64,000 nucleotides of DNA from Echinicola vietnamensis DSM 17526 (GTDB lineage: Bacteria > Bacteroidota > Bacteroidia > Cytophagales > Cyclobacteriaceae), in contig NC_019904.1 of assembly GCF_000325705.1 (NCBI RefSeq), positions 3,350,001 through 3,414,000 of the forward strand, read 5' to 3'. Below, one piece after another: positions 35,899 through 44,455 of the stretch. The notes under the pieces are model-generated. The model saw nothing but the letters and a program-made list of their open reading frames with translations. It did not search any database and was not told the origin of the DNA. The translations under genes were made by a program, and so were the position numbers. The stretch's first letter is position 1; every line of letters starts with the position of its first letter.

Positions 35899-36951
35899 AT
35901 GGAAGTAGATTTTTTACTCATTGGACAGGGCATTGCAGGTACGGTTTTGTCCTATCGGTTGATTAAGTCAGGGAAGTCTGTTTTGGTGATCGATCAGGCA
36001 GCGGCAAACAACAGCAGTAGGGTAGCCGCTGGACTGTTTAACCCCATTACGGGGCGCAAAATGGTCAAAACCTGGCAGGCGGATCGTCTCTTTCCTGTCA
36101 TAAAGCCCCTTTATGGTGAATTGGAAAGGTTACTGGAAAAGAAATTAATCTACGATAAAAACATCTATCGGCCTTTTTTCAGTATTGAGGAACAAAATGA
36201 ATGGATGGGAAAGAGTTGTGATGCCGAAGTACAGGATTACCTGGAAGCAGTCAGGACACAGCCATTGTGTGAAGAAGTTGCCGATCCCTATGGAGGCATC
36301 ATGCTCAAGAATTCCGGCTATTTGGACATCAATACACTGCTCGACGGGTATAGCAGCTGGTTGGCTGATAACGGTCAGTTAAAAAGAGACCATTTTGATG
36401 AAGGCATGTTGGAGCATCGTGAGGGGAAGTGGCATTATCAAGGGACAAAAGCTTCAGCAATCGTTTTTTGCAGTGGTCTGGGGGCAGCAAAAAGTTCGTA
36501 CTTTGATTGGTTGCCTTTTGCGCCGGTAAAGGGAGAGATCCTGGAGATGGAAAGTGATTTTACGCCTGCAGAAATCATCAATAGAGGAGTTTTTAGGATC
36601 ACCATGCCTGATGGACGGATCCGAGTAGGGTCCACCTACAGTTGGCATGATTTGGACCAAGGACCTACCGAACGGGGCAAGGAGGAGATATTGGAGCGAC
36701 TGGAGAAGATCGTGCCCGGCCAAGCCGGAAAATTGTTGAGCCATCGAGTGGGAATTCGGCCTGCTACTAAGGACCGAAAACCATTTTTGGGAAAACATCC
36801 TGCTGCTGAAAGCGTTTATATCTTCAATGGATTTGGTGCGAAAGGCGTTTCTTTAGTACCTTATTACAGTAAGATCATGCTCGGGTTAATGTTGGAAGGT
36901 AGCGAACCTGAAAAAGATGTTAACATAAGTCGATTTTTTAAGTATATTTAA
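35899..36951 (+). CDS. FAD-dependent oxidoreductase, DAO/MnmC-like
   Basis: A 350-residue flavoprotein of the DAO fold. The N-terminal dinucleotide motif is LLIGQGIAGTVLSYRL, followed by VLVID. SSRVAAGLFNPITGRK resembles the substrate loop of glycine oxidase and the MnmC C-terminal domain. A C-terminal FNGFGAKGVSLVPYYS closes the FAD site. I chose the ATG at 35899; a TTG two codons upstream is less likely. It probably oxidises an amine or amino-acid-like substrate, and a tRNA-modification role as in MnmC is possible but not shown. It is divergent from the metallo-hydrolase operon, and the large barrel-fusion gene follows by 23 bp. Confidence 0.82.
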   Translation: MEVDFLLIGQGIAGTVLSYRLIKSGKSVLVIDQAAANNSSRVAAGLFNPITGRKMVKTWQADRLFPVIKPLYGELERLLEKKLIYDKNIYRPFFSIEEQNEWMGKSCDAEVQDYLEAVRTQPLCEEVADPYGGIMLKNSGYLDINTLLDGYSSWLADNGQLKRDHFDEGMLEHREGKWHYQGTKASAIVFCSGLGAAKSSYFDWLPFAPVKGEILEMESDFTPAEIINRGVFRITMPDGRIRVGSTYSWHDLDQGPTERGKEEILERLEKIVPGQAGKLLSHRVGIRPATKDRKPFLGKHPAAESVYIFNGFGAKGVSLVPYYSKIMLGLMLEGSEPEKDVNISRFFKYI

Positions 36952-36974
36952 AACAAAGACAATAAAACAGATCA

Positions 36975-39900
36975 ATGAAGGTAAAATTAGTTTTTATTTA
37001 TTTTACACTACTCTGGCTAGGTTCCTATACTGTCTCCAACGCCCAATTTGACCAAGAACGTTTTGGCAAGAACAGAATACAGCACCACGAATTTGATTGG
37101 TATTTTTTTTCGTCCAATAATTTCGAGGTGTACTATTATGGAGGAGGTCGGGACAATGCCCGGATGGCCATAGATTATTTGGAAAATGAATTTGAGCGGA
37201 TCACGCAGATGATCGGTTACGTCGCTTACACTAAACCAAAAATTTTCATATACAACAGTCGCGAGGAATGGCTTGAGAGTAACCTTGACCTAGAAGAGGA
37301 AAGCTATTCTGTCAATGGAGAAACCTTTTTTTCCAAGTTGATGGCCGAAGTGCCCTATACGGGTGACTGGGCATCTTTTAAGGAAGAATTATTGTACCGC
37401 ACATCCAAGGTGATCATCGAGGAGATGCTGTATGGTAGCACCATCGCGGATGCTTTTCAGTCCAACCTGATCAACAGCTTTCCGGAATGGTTTATCGATG
37501 GAACAGCGCTTTATCTGGCCAAGGGCTGGAGTTTGGAAATGGATGACTACGTGAGGCATTACCTCAAAGGAAATGAAAACCCCAAACTTCATAAGCTTAA
37601 TGAAAGGGAAGCAGCACTTGTCGGACAGTCTATTTGGAATTTTATTGTGCAAAAGTATGGGAAGCGATACGTTTCCAGTATCCTGAACCTAAGCCGGATC
37701 AATAGAAATGAAGAGAACAGTATTTCCAATACCTTGGGAGTAGGGTATAAAAGTTTTGCTGAGCAGTGGCGCGCCTATTACACGATGGTGAATGAGCCTG
37801 TTTTTTCGACATTTAAAGAACCTTCTACGGAAAATGTCATTGCCGCCACCAAGAAAAATGAAGATGGATCGATCAATGACATAAAGTTCAGCCCCGATGC
37901 AGAACATTTGGCTTATGTAATTAATAATAACGGTAAATTTAAAGTAATCGTCCGGAACCTTTCTTCCAACAATGAAGTGACGGTCTTTAAGGGAGGAACT
38001 TCCACCGATGACCAAGAGCCTAACTTTACCTCTCCGGTAATCGCCTGGCGTGACACCTTGAACCTGACCATTGCCACGTTTAAGCGAGGCCTGACTACCT
38101 TGCGAATGAGAAGTATTGATGGTAGCAGTCAGGATAAAATTTTTCTTCGAAACATCACTCAGATCAATAGCTTGGACTTTTCTCCAAATGGCAAAAACAT
38201 GGTGTTGTCGGCCATGGCTGGAGGTAGGACCAATATCTACACGTTAAACCTAAGAGGCAGGGGCAGAAGGCTGACCAACGACGTCTTTGACGATATTACG
38301 CCTGTTTTTGTTAACGATTCGACCATCGTGTACGCTTCTAACCACACAGCCTTGCCAGATAGTGTGCTGACCCGTGCCCCGGATGTGCGGGAGTTGCCGG
38401 ATTATTTTAACTTGTATAAACTGGAATTAGGAGACAGTTTGGTGACCACCAAGCTGACCAACATGAATTCCAAGAATTTCATGCCACGTCCGATGAATCA
38501 GAATTTCGTGCTTCACCTCAGCGACCAAAGTGGAATTTATAACCTTATGCGATATGGGCTGGGCAGTGAAGTTTCGAGCCAAGTTTCAGCCTTTAATACT
38601 AGCGTGGAGGCATTTGATTTTTCACCGATCATAAACAAATGGGCTTATGCATATAAGGATGGAACAGGTAGTAAATTGGTCCTGGAATCCTATCCCAATA
38701 TCGATCAGTTTACGCCCGGAACTCCACGTATACAGCTAAATCAAGCCAAAAAGTTGAATGAGCGATTGGCAGAACGAAGATTGGAAAAGCAGCAAGAGGA
38801 AGAGACCGAGGAGAAAGAGGTAGAAGTTCCTAGGCGATTGGCACCTGAAGTAGAAGAACCGTTGACGATTGATTCCATCCCACCATCCTCCAATAATACT
38901 GGCGCCATTAATGTGGACCGTTTGCGGTTTGAGCACCACTCGGGCATCAACACGGAAAATTATAGTTTTGATACTGTGCCGACGCCAATAGAACAGCGGG
39001 AAGGCAGACTGGCTTCGGGGAAAAGTGATATTTTGGAGGCCTTTAGAAAGCAAAGTTTGAAAAATACGGTGAGGGGACCGAGGGACTATATGCCCCAAGT
39101 TCAGGCGAACAGTTTGCGAACGACCTTTGTAGTGGATCCTTTGAGAGGTTTTGGCCTAAACATCGAAGGGAAGATGACCGAGCTTTTAAACAATCATGTT
39201 TTCCAAGGCGGCATTATGACACCGCTGGATTTTAGGTCTGGAAGTGACGTTTATTTTGAGTATCAATACCTCAAAAGCAGGATCGACTATCGGGCTCGCT
39301 TTGACAGGAGGGCGTTGGTGATTTCGGAAGGGGACGTTACTTACCAACGCTATGTGCTTACGAAAGGAGAACTAGGGTTTTCCTATCCGTTTACAGAGCA
39401 CACCAGGTTTACGGTTGCCCCTTTCTATGCCAAAACCCAATATTTTAACCTTAACCCCGACTCGTTGGTCTTGGGAAGTGAAGGTCCTCAAAATCGATTT
39501 GACGTAAATTATTTAGGAGGAAAAGCCGAGTTGGTGGTGGATAAGACCAGACTACTGGGGCTTCATATGGAGCAAGGCTTTAAGGGTAAGGTAGGGATTA
39601 AGCATTACCAAGGGATTGATGAAGGAGACCGGTCTTTCAGTAATGTTTACCTGGACTTGAGAAATTACCAGAAGATCCATAAGAACATCACGTTTGCGAC
39701 CAAGCTCTTTGCGGGATCCTTTATGGGAAATAATCCCCAAAGTTATCTGGTGGGTGGTATGAAGAACTGGTTGTTCAATGAATTTTATGAACCACCATCC
39801 AATCGACCGGAGCCTTCGCCCGTAAGGAATAGAGATGGTGTGGAGAATTCCAATATTCTCTTCGCAGAGTTTGTGGACCTGAGAGGATATGATTATGATG

Positions 39901-40277
39901 AAATCCGAGGAAGGAATGTGGTGACTTTTTCCGCAGAGCTTAGAATTCCGTTATTTTCTTACTTGTCCCGTGGAAACATAGCCTCTAATTTCGTCAAGAA
40001 CTTTCAGCTCGTAGGTTTCTATGATGCAGGGTCATCTTGGGATGATGCTGCTCCTTGGGAACGTGTCAATGACCAGAATACCGAGGTCATCAATACCGAT
40101 GGTTCTCCTTTTAACATTACCCTCAATAACTTCAATAACCCGTGGCTACAAAGTTATGGTGCTGGACTTAGGACAGTATTGCTGAACTATTATGTGAAGT
40201 TTGATACGGCGTGGCCAATACGTAATTACGAAGTAGGTGACCCGAGGTTTTATGTCACCTTGGGATATAATTTCTAA
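36975..40277 (+). CDS. Zincin-like / TolB propeller / Omp85-like barrel fusion protein
   Basis: An 1100-residue outer-membrane protein with three parts after a signal peptide (1-23, ending SNA). Residues 40-275 resemble a peptidase-MA-like zincin, with FPEWFIDGTALYLAKG at 169-184, but the expected HExxH helix reads VIIEEMLYG, so zinc ligands are lost. Residues 290-580 hold WD40/PD40-like TolB propeller repeats (IKFSPDAEHLAYV, DFSPNGKNMV). After a Glu-rich linker (about 600-640), residues 720-1100 form a barrel with the Omp85 loop motif LRGY (969-972), AELRIPL and GFYDAGSSW, ending in Phe1100 as a BAM signal. Such proteins are usually annotated as TolB-like. The role is unknown; scaffold, assembly or secretion in the outer membrane is possible. 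Confidence 0.8.
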   Translation: MKVKLVFIYFTLLWLGSYTVSNAQFDQERFGKNRIQHHEFDWYFFSSNNFEVYYYGGGRDNARMAIDYLENEFERITQMIGYVAYTKPKIFIYNSREEWLESNLDLEEESYSVNGETFFSKLMAEVPYTGDWASFKEELLYRTSKVIIEEMLYGSTIADAFQSNLINSFPEWFIDGTALYLAKGWSLEMDDYVRHYLKGNENPKLHKLNEREAALVGQSIWNFIVQKYGKRYVSSILNLSRINRNEENSISNTLGVGYKSFAEQWRAYYTMVNEPVFSTFKEPSTENVIAATKKNEDGSINDIKFSPDAEHLAYVINNNGKFKVIVRNLSSNNEVTVFKGGTSTDDQEPNFTSPVIAWRDTLNLTIATFKRGLTTLRMRSIDGSSQDKIFLRNITQINSLDFSPNGKNMVLSAMAGGRTNIYTLNLRGRGRRLTNDVFDDITPVFVNDSTIVYASNHTALPDSVLTRAPDVRELPDYFNLYKLELGDSLVTTKLTNMNSKNFMPRPMNQNFVLHLSDQSGIYNLMRYGLGSEVSSQVSAFNTSVEAFDFSPIINKWAYAYKDGTGSKLVLESYPNIDQFTPGTPRIQLNQAKKLNERLAERRLEKQQEEETEEKEVEVPRRLAPEVEEPLTIDSIPPSSNNTGAINVDRLRFEHHSGINTENYSFDTVPTPIEQREGRLASGKSDILEAFRKQSLKNTVRGPRDYMPQVQANSLRTTFVVDPLRGFGLNIEGKMTELLNNHVFQGGIMTPLDFRSGSDVYFEYQYLKSRIDYRARFDRRALVISEGDVTYQRYVLTKGELGFSYPFTEHTRFTVAPFYAKTQYFNLNPDSLVLGSEGPQNRFDVNYLGGKAELVVDKTRLLGLHMEQGFKGKVGIKHYQGIDEGDRSFSNVYLDLRNYQKIHKNITFATKLFAGSFMGNNPQSYLVGGMKNWLFNEFYEPPSNRPEPSPVRNRDGVENSNILFAEFVDLRGYDYDEIRGRNVVTFSAELRIPLFSYLSRGNIASNFVKNFQLVGFYDAGSSWDDAAPWERVNDQNTEVINTDGSPFNITLNNFNNPWLQSYGAGLRTVLLNYYVKFDTAWPIRNYEVGDPRFYVTLGYNF

Positions 40278-40300
40278 AGTGAATTGTTTAAGTTTGCTAC

Positions 40301-41182
40301 ATGATTAAATCCATGACCGGCTATGGTGTAGCCAATTTTGAAAATGACCGCTATATTATCAGCGCGGAAATCAAGACGTTAAATTCCAAGTTTTTGGACT
40401 TTAACCTTCGCAGTCCCCGACAGTTTTCTGATCGAGAGATAGAAATCAGGGGGCTGGTGTCAGGTGTTTTGGAGAGGGGCAAAGTAAATCTCAACATTGA
40501 ATTTACGGCCAAGTCCAGCACAAACCTTCCTGTGAGCATCAACCAGGAACTTTTTGAAACGTATTTTGACACCTACCAATCCATGGCCTCAAAAGTGGGC
40601 GTGAGCGACAGCAATGACTTGTTCCGGATGGCTATCCAAGCCCCGAATGTGGTTACCACCCTAACGGACAAATCCGATGATCAAGAAGAGTGGGATGCGG
40701 TAAAAAAGGTCGTGATGGAAGCTGCCCAAAAGTGCGATGACTTCCGTAAAGACGAAGGTGAAACCCTTTATCATAAGTTTAAGGAAAACTTGGACGTCAT
40801 CACCAAAGGCCTGGATGAGATCCAAAAGGAAGAGCCCAATAGAAAAGAACGGATCAAGAACCGGATCAGAAACAACTTCAAGGATTGGATGGAGGAAAAT
40901 TCCTTTGATGAAAATCGCTTTGAGCAGGAACTGATCTATTATTTTGAGAAGTTGGATATTACAGAAGAGATCGTCAGGCTATCCACGCACCTCAAATACT
41001 TCGATAAGACCATGTCGGCGCCTAACAGCCAAGGAAAGAAACTTGGGTTTATCAGTCAGGAGATTGGCAGGGAAATTAATACCATCGGTTCCAAGGCCAA
41101 TGATGCGGCGATCCAGCGGCACGTGATCATCATGAAGGATGAGTTGGAGAAGATCAAAGAACAGGCACTGAATATTATTTAG
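40301..41182 (+). CDS. yicC: YicC/YloC family endoribonuclease
   Basis: A 293-residue protein matching the YicC family across its length. The start MIKSMTGYGVANFEND is diagnostic, SAEIKTLNSKFLDFNLRSPR follows, and the C-terminal DUF1732 domain contains KLGFISQEIGREINTIGSKAND. E. coli YicC is an Mn-dependent endoribonuclease involved in RNA turnover (RyhB decay). It is cytoplasmic. The gene lies 23 bp after the barrel-fusion gene and may share its transcript. A 7-bp hairpin with a large loop lies just beyond its stop. Confidence 0.95.
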   Translation: MIKSMTGYGVANFENDRYIISAEIKTLNSKFLDFNLRSPRQFSDREIEIRGLVSGVLERGKVNLNIEFTAKSSTNLPVSINQELFETYFDTYQSMASKVGVSDSNDLFRMAIQAPNVVTTLTDKSDDQEEWDAVKKVVMEAAQKCDDFRKDEGETLYHKFKENLDVITKGLDEIQKEEPNRKERIKNRIRNNFKDWMEENSFDENRFEQELIYYFEKLDITEEIVRLSTHLKYFDKTMSAPNSQGKKLGFISQEIGREINTIGSKANDAAIQRHVIIMKDELEKIKEQALNII

Positions 41183-41192
41183 GGTGCGGCCG

Positions 41193-41227
41193 AAGCCTGA
41201 CCGCTAGTGCGCTCAGAAAACAGGCTT
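41193..41227 (+). other. Hairpin downstream of yicC
   Basis: AAGCCTG (41193-41199) can pair with CAGGCTT (41221-41227) across a 21-nt loop, about 10 bp past the yicC stop. The T-rich tail is weak (TTTAATGGG), so it is at best a poor terminator. Confidence 0.3.
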
Positions 41228-41318
41228 TAATGGGGATGATAAATTTCCATTACCGGCGGTGGACCTCCCAATATTCAATCACCTAAAGAACCAATTACAC
41301 AATTCAGTAACGCATACC

Positions 41319-42113
41319 ATGAAACAATATCATCAATTACTACAGCATATTCTGGACACAGGAGTTCAAAAAGGTGATCGTACCGGCACGGGCACGTTAA
41401 GTGTGTTTGGCTATCAGATGCGGTTTGACCTGCAAGAAGGCTTTCCTCTGGTGACAACCAAAAAGTGCCATTTGAAATCCATCATTTATGAATTGCTGTG
41501 GTTTTTGAAGGGGGATACCAATATCAAATACCTAAAGGATCATAAGGTTAGGATTTGGGATGAGTGGGCAGATGAAAATGGTGATTTGGGGCCGGTTTAT
41601 GGCTACCAATGGAGACATTGGCCTGATGGAAAAGGCGGAGAAATTGACCAAATCAAGAACCTGATCCACCAGCTCAAAACCAATCCCAATTCCAGAAGGC
41701 TTTTGGTAAGCGCTTGGAATGTGGCCGATGTAGATCATATGGCTTTGCCTCCTTGCCATACCATGTTCCAGTTTTATGTGGCCGACGGAAAGCTTTCATG
41801 CCAGCTTTACCAGCGCAGTGCAGATGTATTTTTAGGCGTTCCTTTTAATATCGCTTCCTATGCGCTCTTTACGATGATGATTGCTCAGGCTTGTGATTTG
41901 CAGCCTGGTGAGTTTATCCATACGTTTGGCGATGCGCATTTATATTCCAATCATCTAGAACAGGCAAAACTACAGTTGACCCGCGAATGCAGGCCATTGC
42001 CCACGATGAAGATCAATCCGGAAGTGAAGGACCTGTTTTCCTTTGAATTTGAGGATTTTGAATTGCAGAACTATGATCCGCATCCCCACATCAAGGCAGA
42101 AGTGTCTGTTTAG
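41319..42113 (+). CDS. thyA: Thymidylate synthase ThyA
   Basis: A 264-residue thymidylate synthase, the same length as E. coli ThyA. It methylates dUMP to dTMP with methylene-tetrahydrofolate. Visible landmarks are [18 protein letters not shown] (21-38), the Trp-rich [11 protein letters not shown] region, the catalytic cysteine Cys146 in [29 protein letters not shown], and the dUMP-binding HIYGDAHLY-type motif, seen here as [13 protein letters not shown] chose the ATG at 41319, which matches the conserved start; an upstream TTG would add 20 unlike residues. The folate enzyme dihydrofolate reductase is not adjacent. Confidence 0.98.
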   Translation: MKQYHQLLQHILDTGVQKGDRTGTGTLSVFGYQMRFDLQEGFPLVTTKKCHLKSIIYELLWFLKGDTNIKYLKDHKVRIWDEWADENGDLGPVYGYQWRHWPDGKGGEIDQIKNLIHQLKTNPNSRRLLVSAWNVADVDHMALPPCHTMFQFYVADGKLSCQLYQRSADVFLGVPFNIASYALFTMMIAQACDLQPGEFIHTFGDAHLYSNHLEQAKLQLTRECRPLPTMKINPEVKDLFSFEFEDFELQNYDPHPHIKAEVSV

Positions 42114-42782
42114 GGAATGGTGAGAGGGAGAAATGGGATCAAGCCATATTTCTGGGGGACGAGGAATGTCAGACCAAGCCGATGGATTGTGGAGTGGAGA
42201 AAAAGTCTCCTTCAGAGGATTTAGGGGGAATTCCTCTCTTTACCTTTGTTACTATTTTCCTGCAGGTGAAAAAAGTAACCAAAAAACCCCGCTGCTGTGA
42301 GCGATTTCGGCTAAACCCAAAGACCTTACCGCGCGCAGGCGAACTCCTCCGTATGAGCTGCCGATTGGCCTTTTGCGCATCATCCCGTCAGGCCTGCCTA
42401 CCGCAGGCAGGCATGCCTGCGCCTTTTGCCAGCCCGCTTCTTTGGTTTCTTCACGCCGAAATCCCTCAAGGCAGAAAAAAAGCTGAAATCGATAAAAGCG
42501 GGGCGGCTGGCTAGCGGGCGGAAGCTTTGCCATGTTTTGATTTCCTCCTGCGGCGGACAGGTTTTCGTTCTTTTATATCAAGAAAAAGGACAAGGAAGTC
42601 CCGTTGGCATCTGCTGTCGTCCGGTGATGGGGTGAGCGGAAAGTCCCCTTTAGGGGGGTAAGAGTAAAGGCACCAATTGATAATCATTCAAAATTCTTCA
42701 TTTGTCATTCTTAATCCTCCCTCCCCATCCGACCAAGCTTTCCTCCAGCTTTTCCGCTTGATCCGGGAAATGACCGGTTTGG
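42114..42782. repeat. 669-bp intergenic mosaic of inverted repeats
   Basis: No gene is supported here; open frames of 93 and 110 codons overlap on opposite strands and have no family features. The block is rich in inverted repeats: GTTACTATTTTC/GAAAAAAGTAAC arms (42248-42279) around a CCTGCAGG palindrome; GCCTGCCT/AGGCAGGC (42392-42412); a perfect 14-bp palindrome GCAGGCATGCCTGC (42407-42420); and CCCCT/AGGGG (42645-42656). A related degenerate GGATTTAGGGGGAATTCC sequence lies near 42217-42234. Composition is more GC-rich than the flanks. It looks like a dispersed REP-like repeat cluster of the kind found between genes in Cytophagales, but copies elsewhere cannot be checked here. Confidence 0.6.
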
Positions 42783-43610
42783 TTAGTTGAAGAGACTTTC
42801 TGCCTCCGCAATAGGGCTGGTGTCAAATTCCTTGCCTTCGATACGTTGTAAATAAGCTATCCCGGACACATTGGTAGTAAAGACTTGATCTGCGGAAAGC
42901 AGGTGATCTTCCGTGAATTCTCCTTCGATCAGTGGAATGCGTTGATGATTTAGGTGCTGGATCAATGCATTCCTTGATACACCAGCAATGCAGCTGCATG
43001 TTAGCGAGGGGGTATAAAAGGTGCCGTCTTTCTTCCAGAAAAGATTGGCAATGCCCGATTCGGAAATGAAGTTGGAAGTATCCTTCAGAATTACCTCATC
43101 CATTCCCTTTTCTTCACGTTCGATATTGGCCATCACGTAGGTGAGGGCATTTAAGGTCTTGCAATGCGACCAAGGGCTTTTGGGAACAGTAATGGAAGTA
43201 CTGATAAATGTCTGCTGTTTTACCTTTGGTGGGGAAGTCGCTTGCTGAATACTGATCAATTCATCAGTCCCATTCTCTTGAGGGCTGTACTTTCCCAATC
43301 CGCTTCGATAAATATTCCATCTCACCCGCAAAAAAGCATGACTTCCAAATTGCCCCACCAGAAATGCTTCCAGTTCCCCAATGTGCTGCAAGCGGCGACC
43401 ATTGATTTTTAATTGCTGTAGCCCCTCTGTGATCCTATTCCAATGGCCGTCACGAAATCGGATTTCACCTTCTTTGAATATCATGGTTTCAAACAGGCCA
43501 TCACCAAAAAAAGATGCCCTATTGGCAAGGTGATCAGGAGCGGAAACATAACCGCCTTTTGGCGAGGGGGAAAACAAAAGTGTATCGTTATCGAACGTGT
43601 CACTGTTCAT
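42783..43610 (-). CDS. Class IV aminotransferase (PabC/IlvE-like)
   Basis: A 275-residue PLP-dependent fold-type IV enzyme. RASFFGDGLFETM (31-43) is the family start, the PLP lysine is probably Lys151 in CKTLNALTYVMA, and the phosphate-binding ESGIANLFW lies at 184-192. Length and the compact N-terminus favour 4-amino-4-deoxychorismate lyase (folate synthesis) or a D-amino-acid/branched-chain aminotransferase. The nearby thymidylate synthase hints at folate metabolism but the genes face each other across the repeat block. It is cytoplasmic and divergent from the serine dehydratase gene. Confidence 0.85.
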   Translation of the reverse strand: MNSDTFDNDTLLFSPSPKGGYVSAPDHLANRASFFGDGLFETMIFKEGEIRFRDGHWNRITEGLQQLKINGRRLQHIGELEAFLVGQFGSHAFLRVRWNIYRSGLGKYSPQENGTDELISIQQATSPPKVKQQTFISTSITVPKSPWSHCKTLNALTYVMANIEREEKGMDEVILKDTSNFISESGIANLFWKKDGTFYTPSLTCSCIAGVSRNALIQHLNHQRIPLIEGEFTEDHLLSADQVFTTNVSGIAYLQRIEGKEFDTSPIAEAESLFN

Positions 43611-43768
43611 TATCGGTCATTCTAATGTGTTGCTTGATTATTTGTGGAGTGAATTTAAGTTAATTTCTATGGATAATGATTATGATTTGAGTATTTAAAA
43701 CCATATTCAGTGATAATTGAATCTTAAGTATTAGATTAGCATAGTACTTGAAAATGTAAACCCCAAAT

Positions 43769-44446
43769 ATGACAAGAAAAAGTAGTGTCTTTGATATGAT
43801 AGGCCCGGTGATGATAGGCCCTTCTTCCTCCCATACCGCTGGTGTGGTCAGGATCGCCAGGGCAGCAATCAAGGTGTTGGGTGGGATTCCTGATGATGCT
43901 GTGATCACATTTTATAATTCATTTGCCCGGACTTATGAAGGGCATGGTAGTGACAAGGCCATTATTGGAGGGCTTATGGATCTGAAAACTGATGATGCGC
44001 GAATAAAACAGGCCTTTGAACTTGCTGAAGCGCGCGGATTGACTTATATTTTTAAGTCGGTCGGGAACGCATCCGTTTTTCATCCCAATACGATCAAGCT
44101 AAACCTAACCAAGGGTGATCGGAAAGTAGAAGTCATAGGCGAGAGTTTGGGTGGTGGACTAATCAATATTAAGTCCATTGATGGGTTTCATGCCGAGTTT
44201 TCAGCTCAAGAGCATACTTTGATCATCAAAGCAGATGATGTTTCTGGTGCCATAGCCTTCATTACCAGTATTTTGGCGCAAGAACAGGCAAATATCGCCA
44301 CAATGTCCGTTTCCAGAAAAGGCAAACGGGATATGGCCTGTCACGTGATAGAGATGGATTCTGGGCTTAATGCCATTACCATTAAGTATTTAGAGAGTAT
44401 CAGTTGGATTCATGAACTAATTTACATTCCAGATATTGACCTATAG
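43769..44446 (+). CDS. sdaAB: L-serine ammonia-lyase, iron-sulfur type, beta subunit
   Basis: A 225-residue protein matching the beta chain of the Fe-S L-serine dehydratase. SVFDMIGPVMIGPSSSHTAG (6-25) is the signature, with serine-contact residues in the SSSHTAG loop. An ACT domain (about 150-222) containing QANIATMSVSRKGK lies at the C-terminus. It deaminates serine to pyruvate only together with the alpha chain, which carries the Fe-S cysteines. That chain is not in the window, so the subunits are encoded apart or the protein acts without it. The TolC gene begins 10 bp after its stop. Confidence 0.9.
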   Translation: MTRKSSVFDMIGPVMIGPSSSHTAGVVRIARAAIKVLGGIPDDAVITFYNSFARTYEGHGSDKAIIGGLMDLKTDDARIKQAFELAEARGLTYIFKSVGNASVFHPNTIKLNLTKGDRKVEVIGESLGGGLINIKSIDGFHAEFSAQEHTLIIKADDVSGAIAFITSILAQEQANIATMSVSRKGKRDMACHVIEMDSGLNAITIKYLESISWIHELIYIPDIDL

Positions 44447-44455
44447 TTTTACATT

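Noticed and set aside
42182..42533. Two overlapping open frames (110 and 93 codons) in the thyA-aminotransferase gap
   Set aside because: They run over palindromic repeats on opposite strands, have Arg/Pro/Cys-rich repeat-like translations and no family match.
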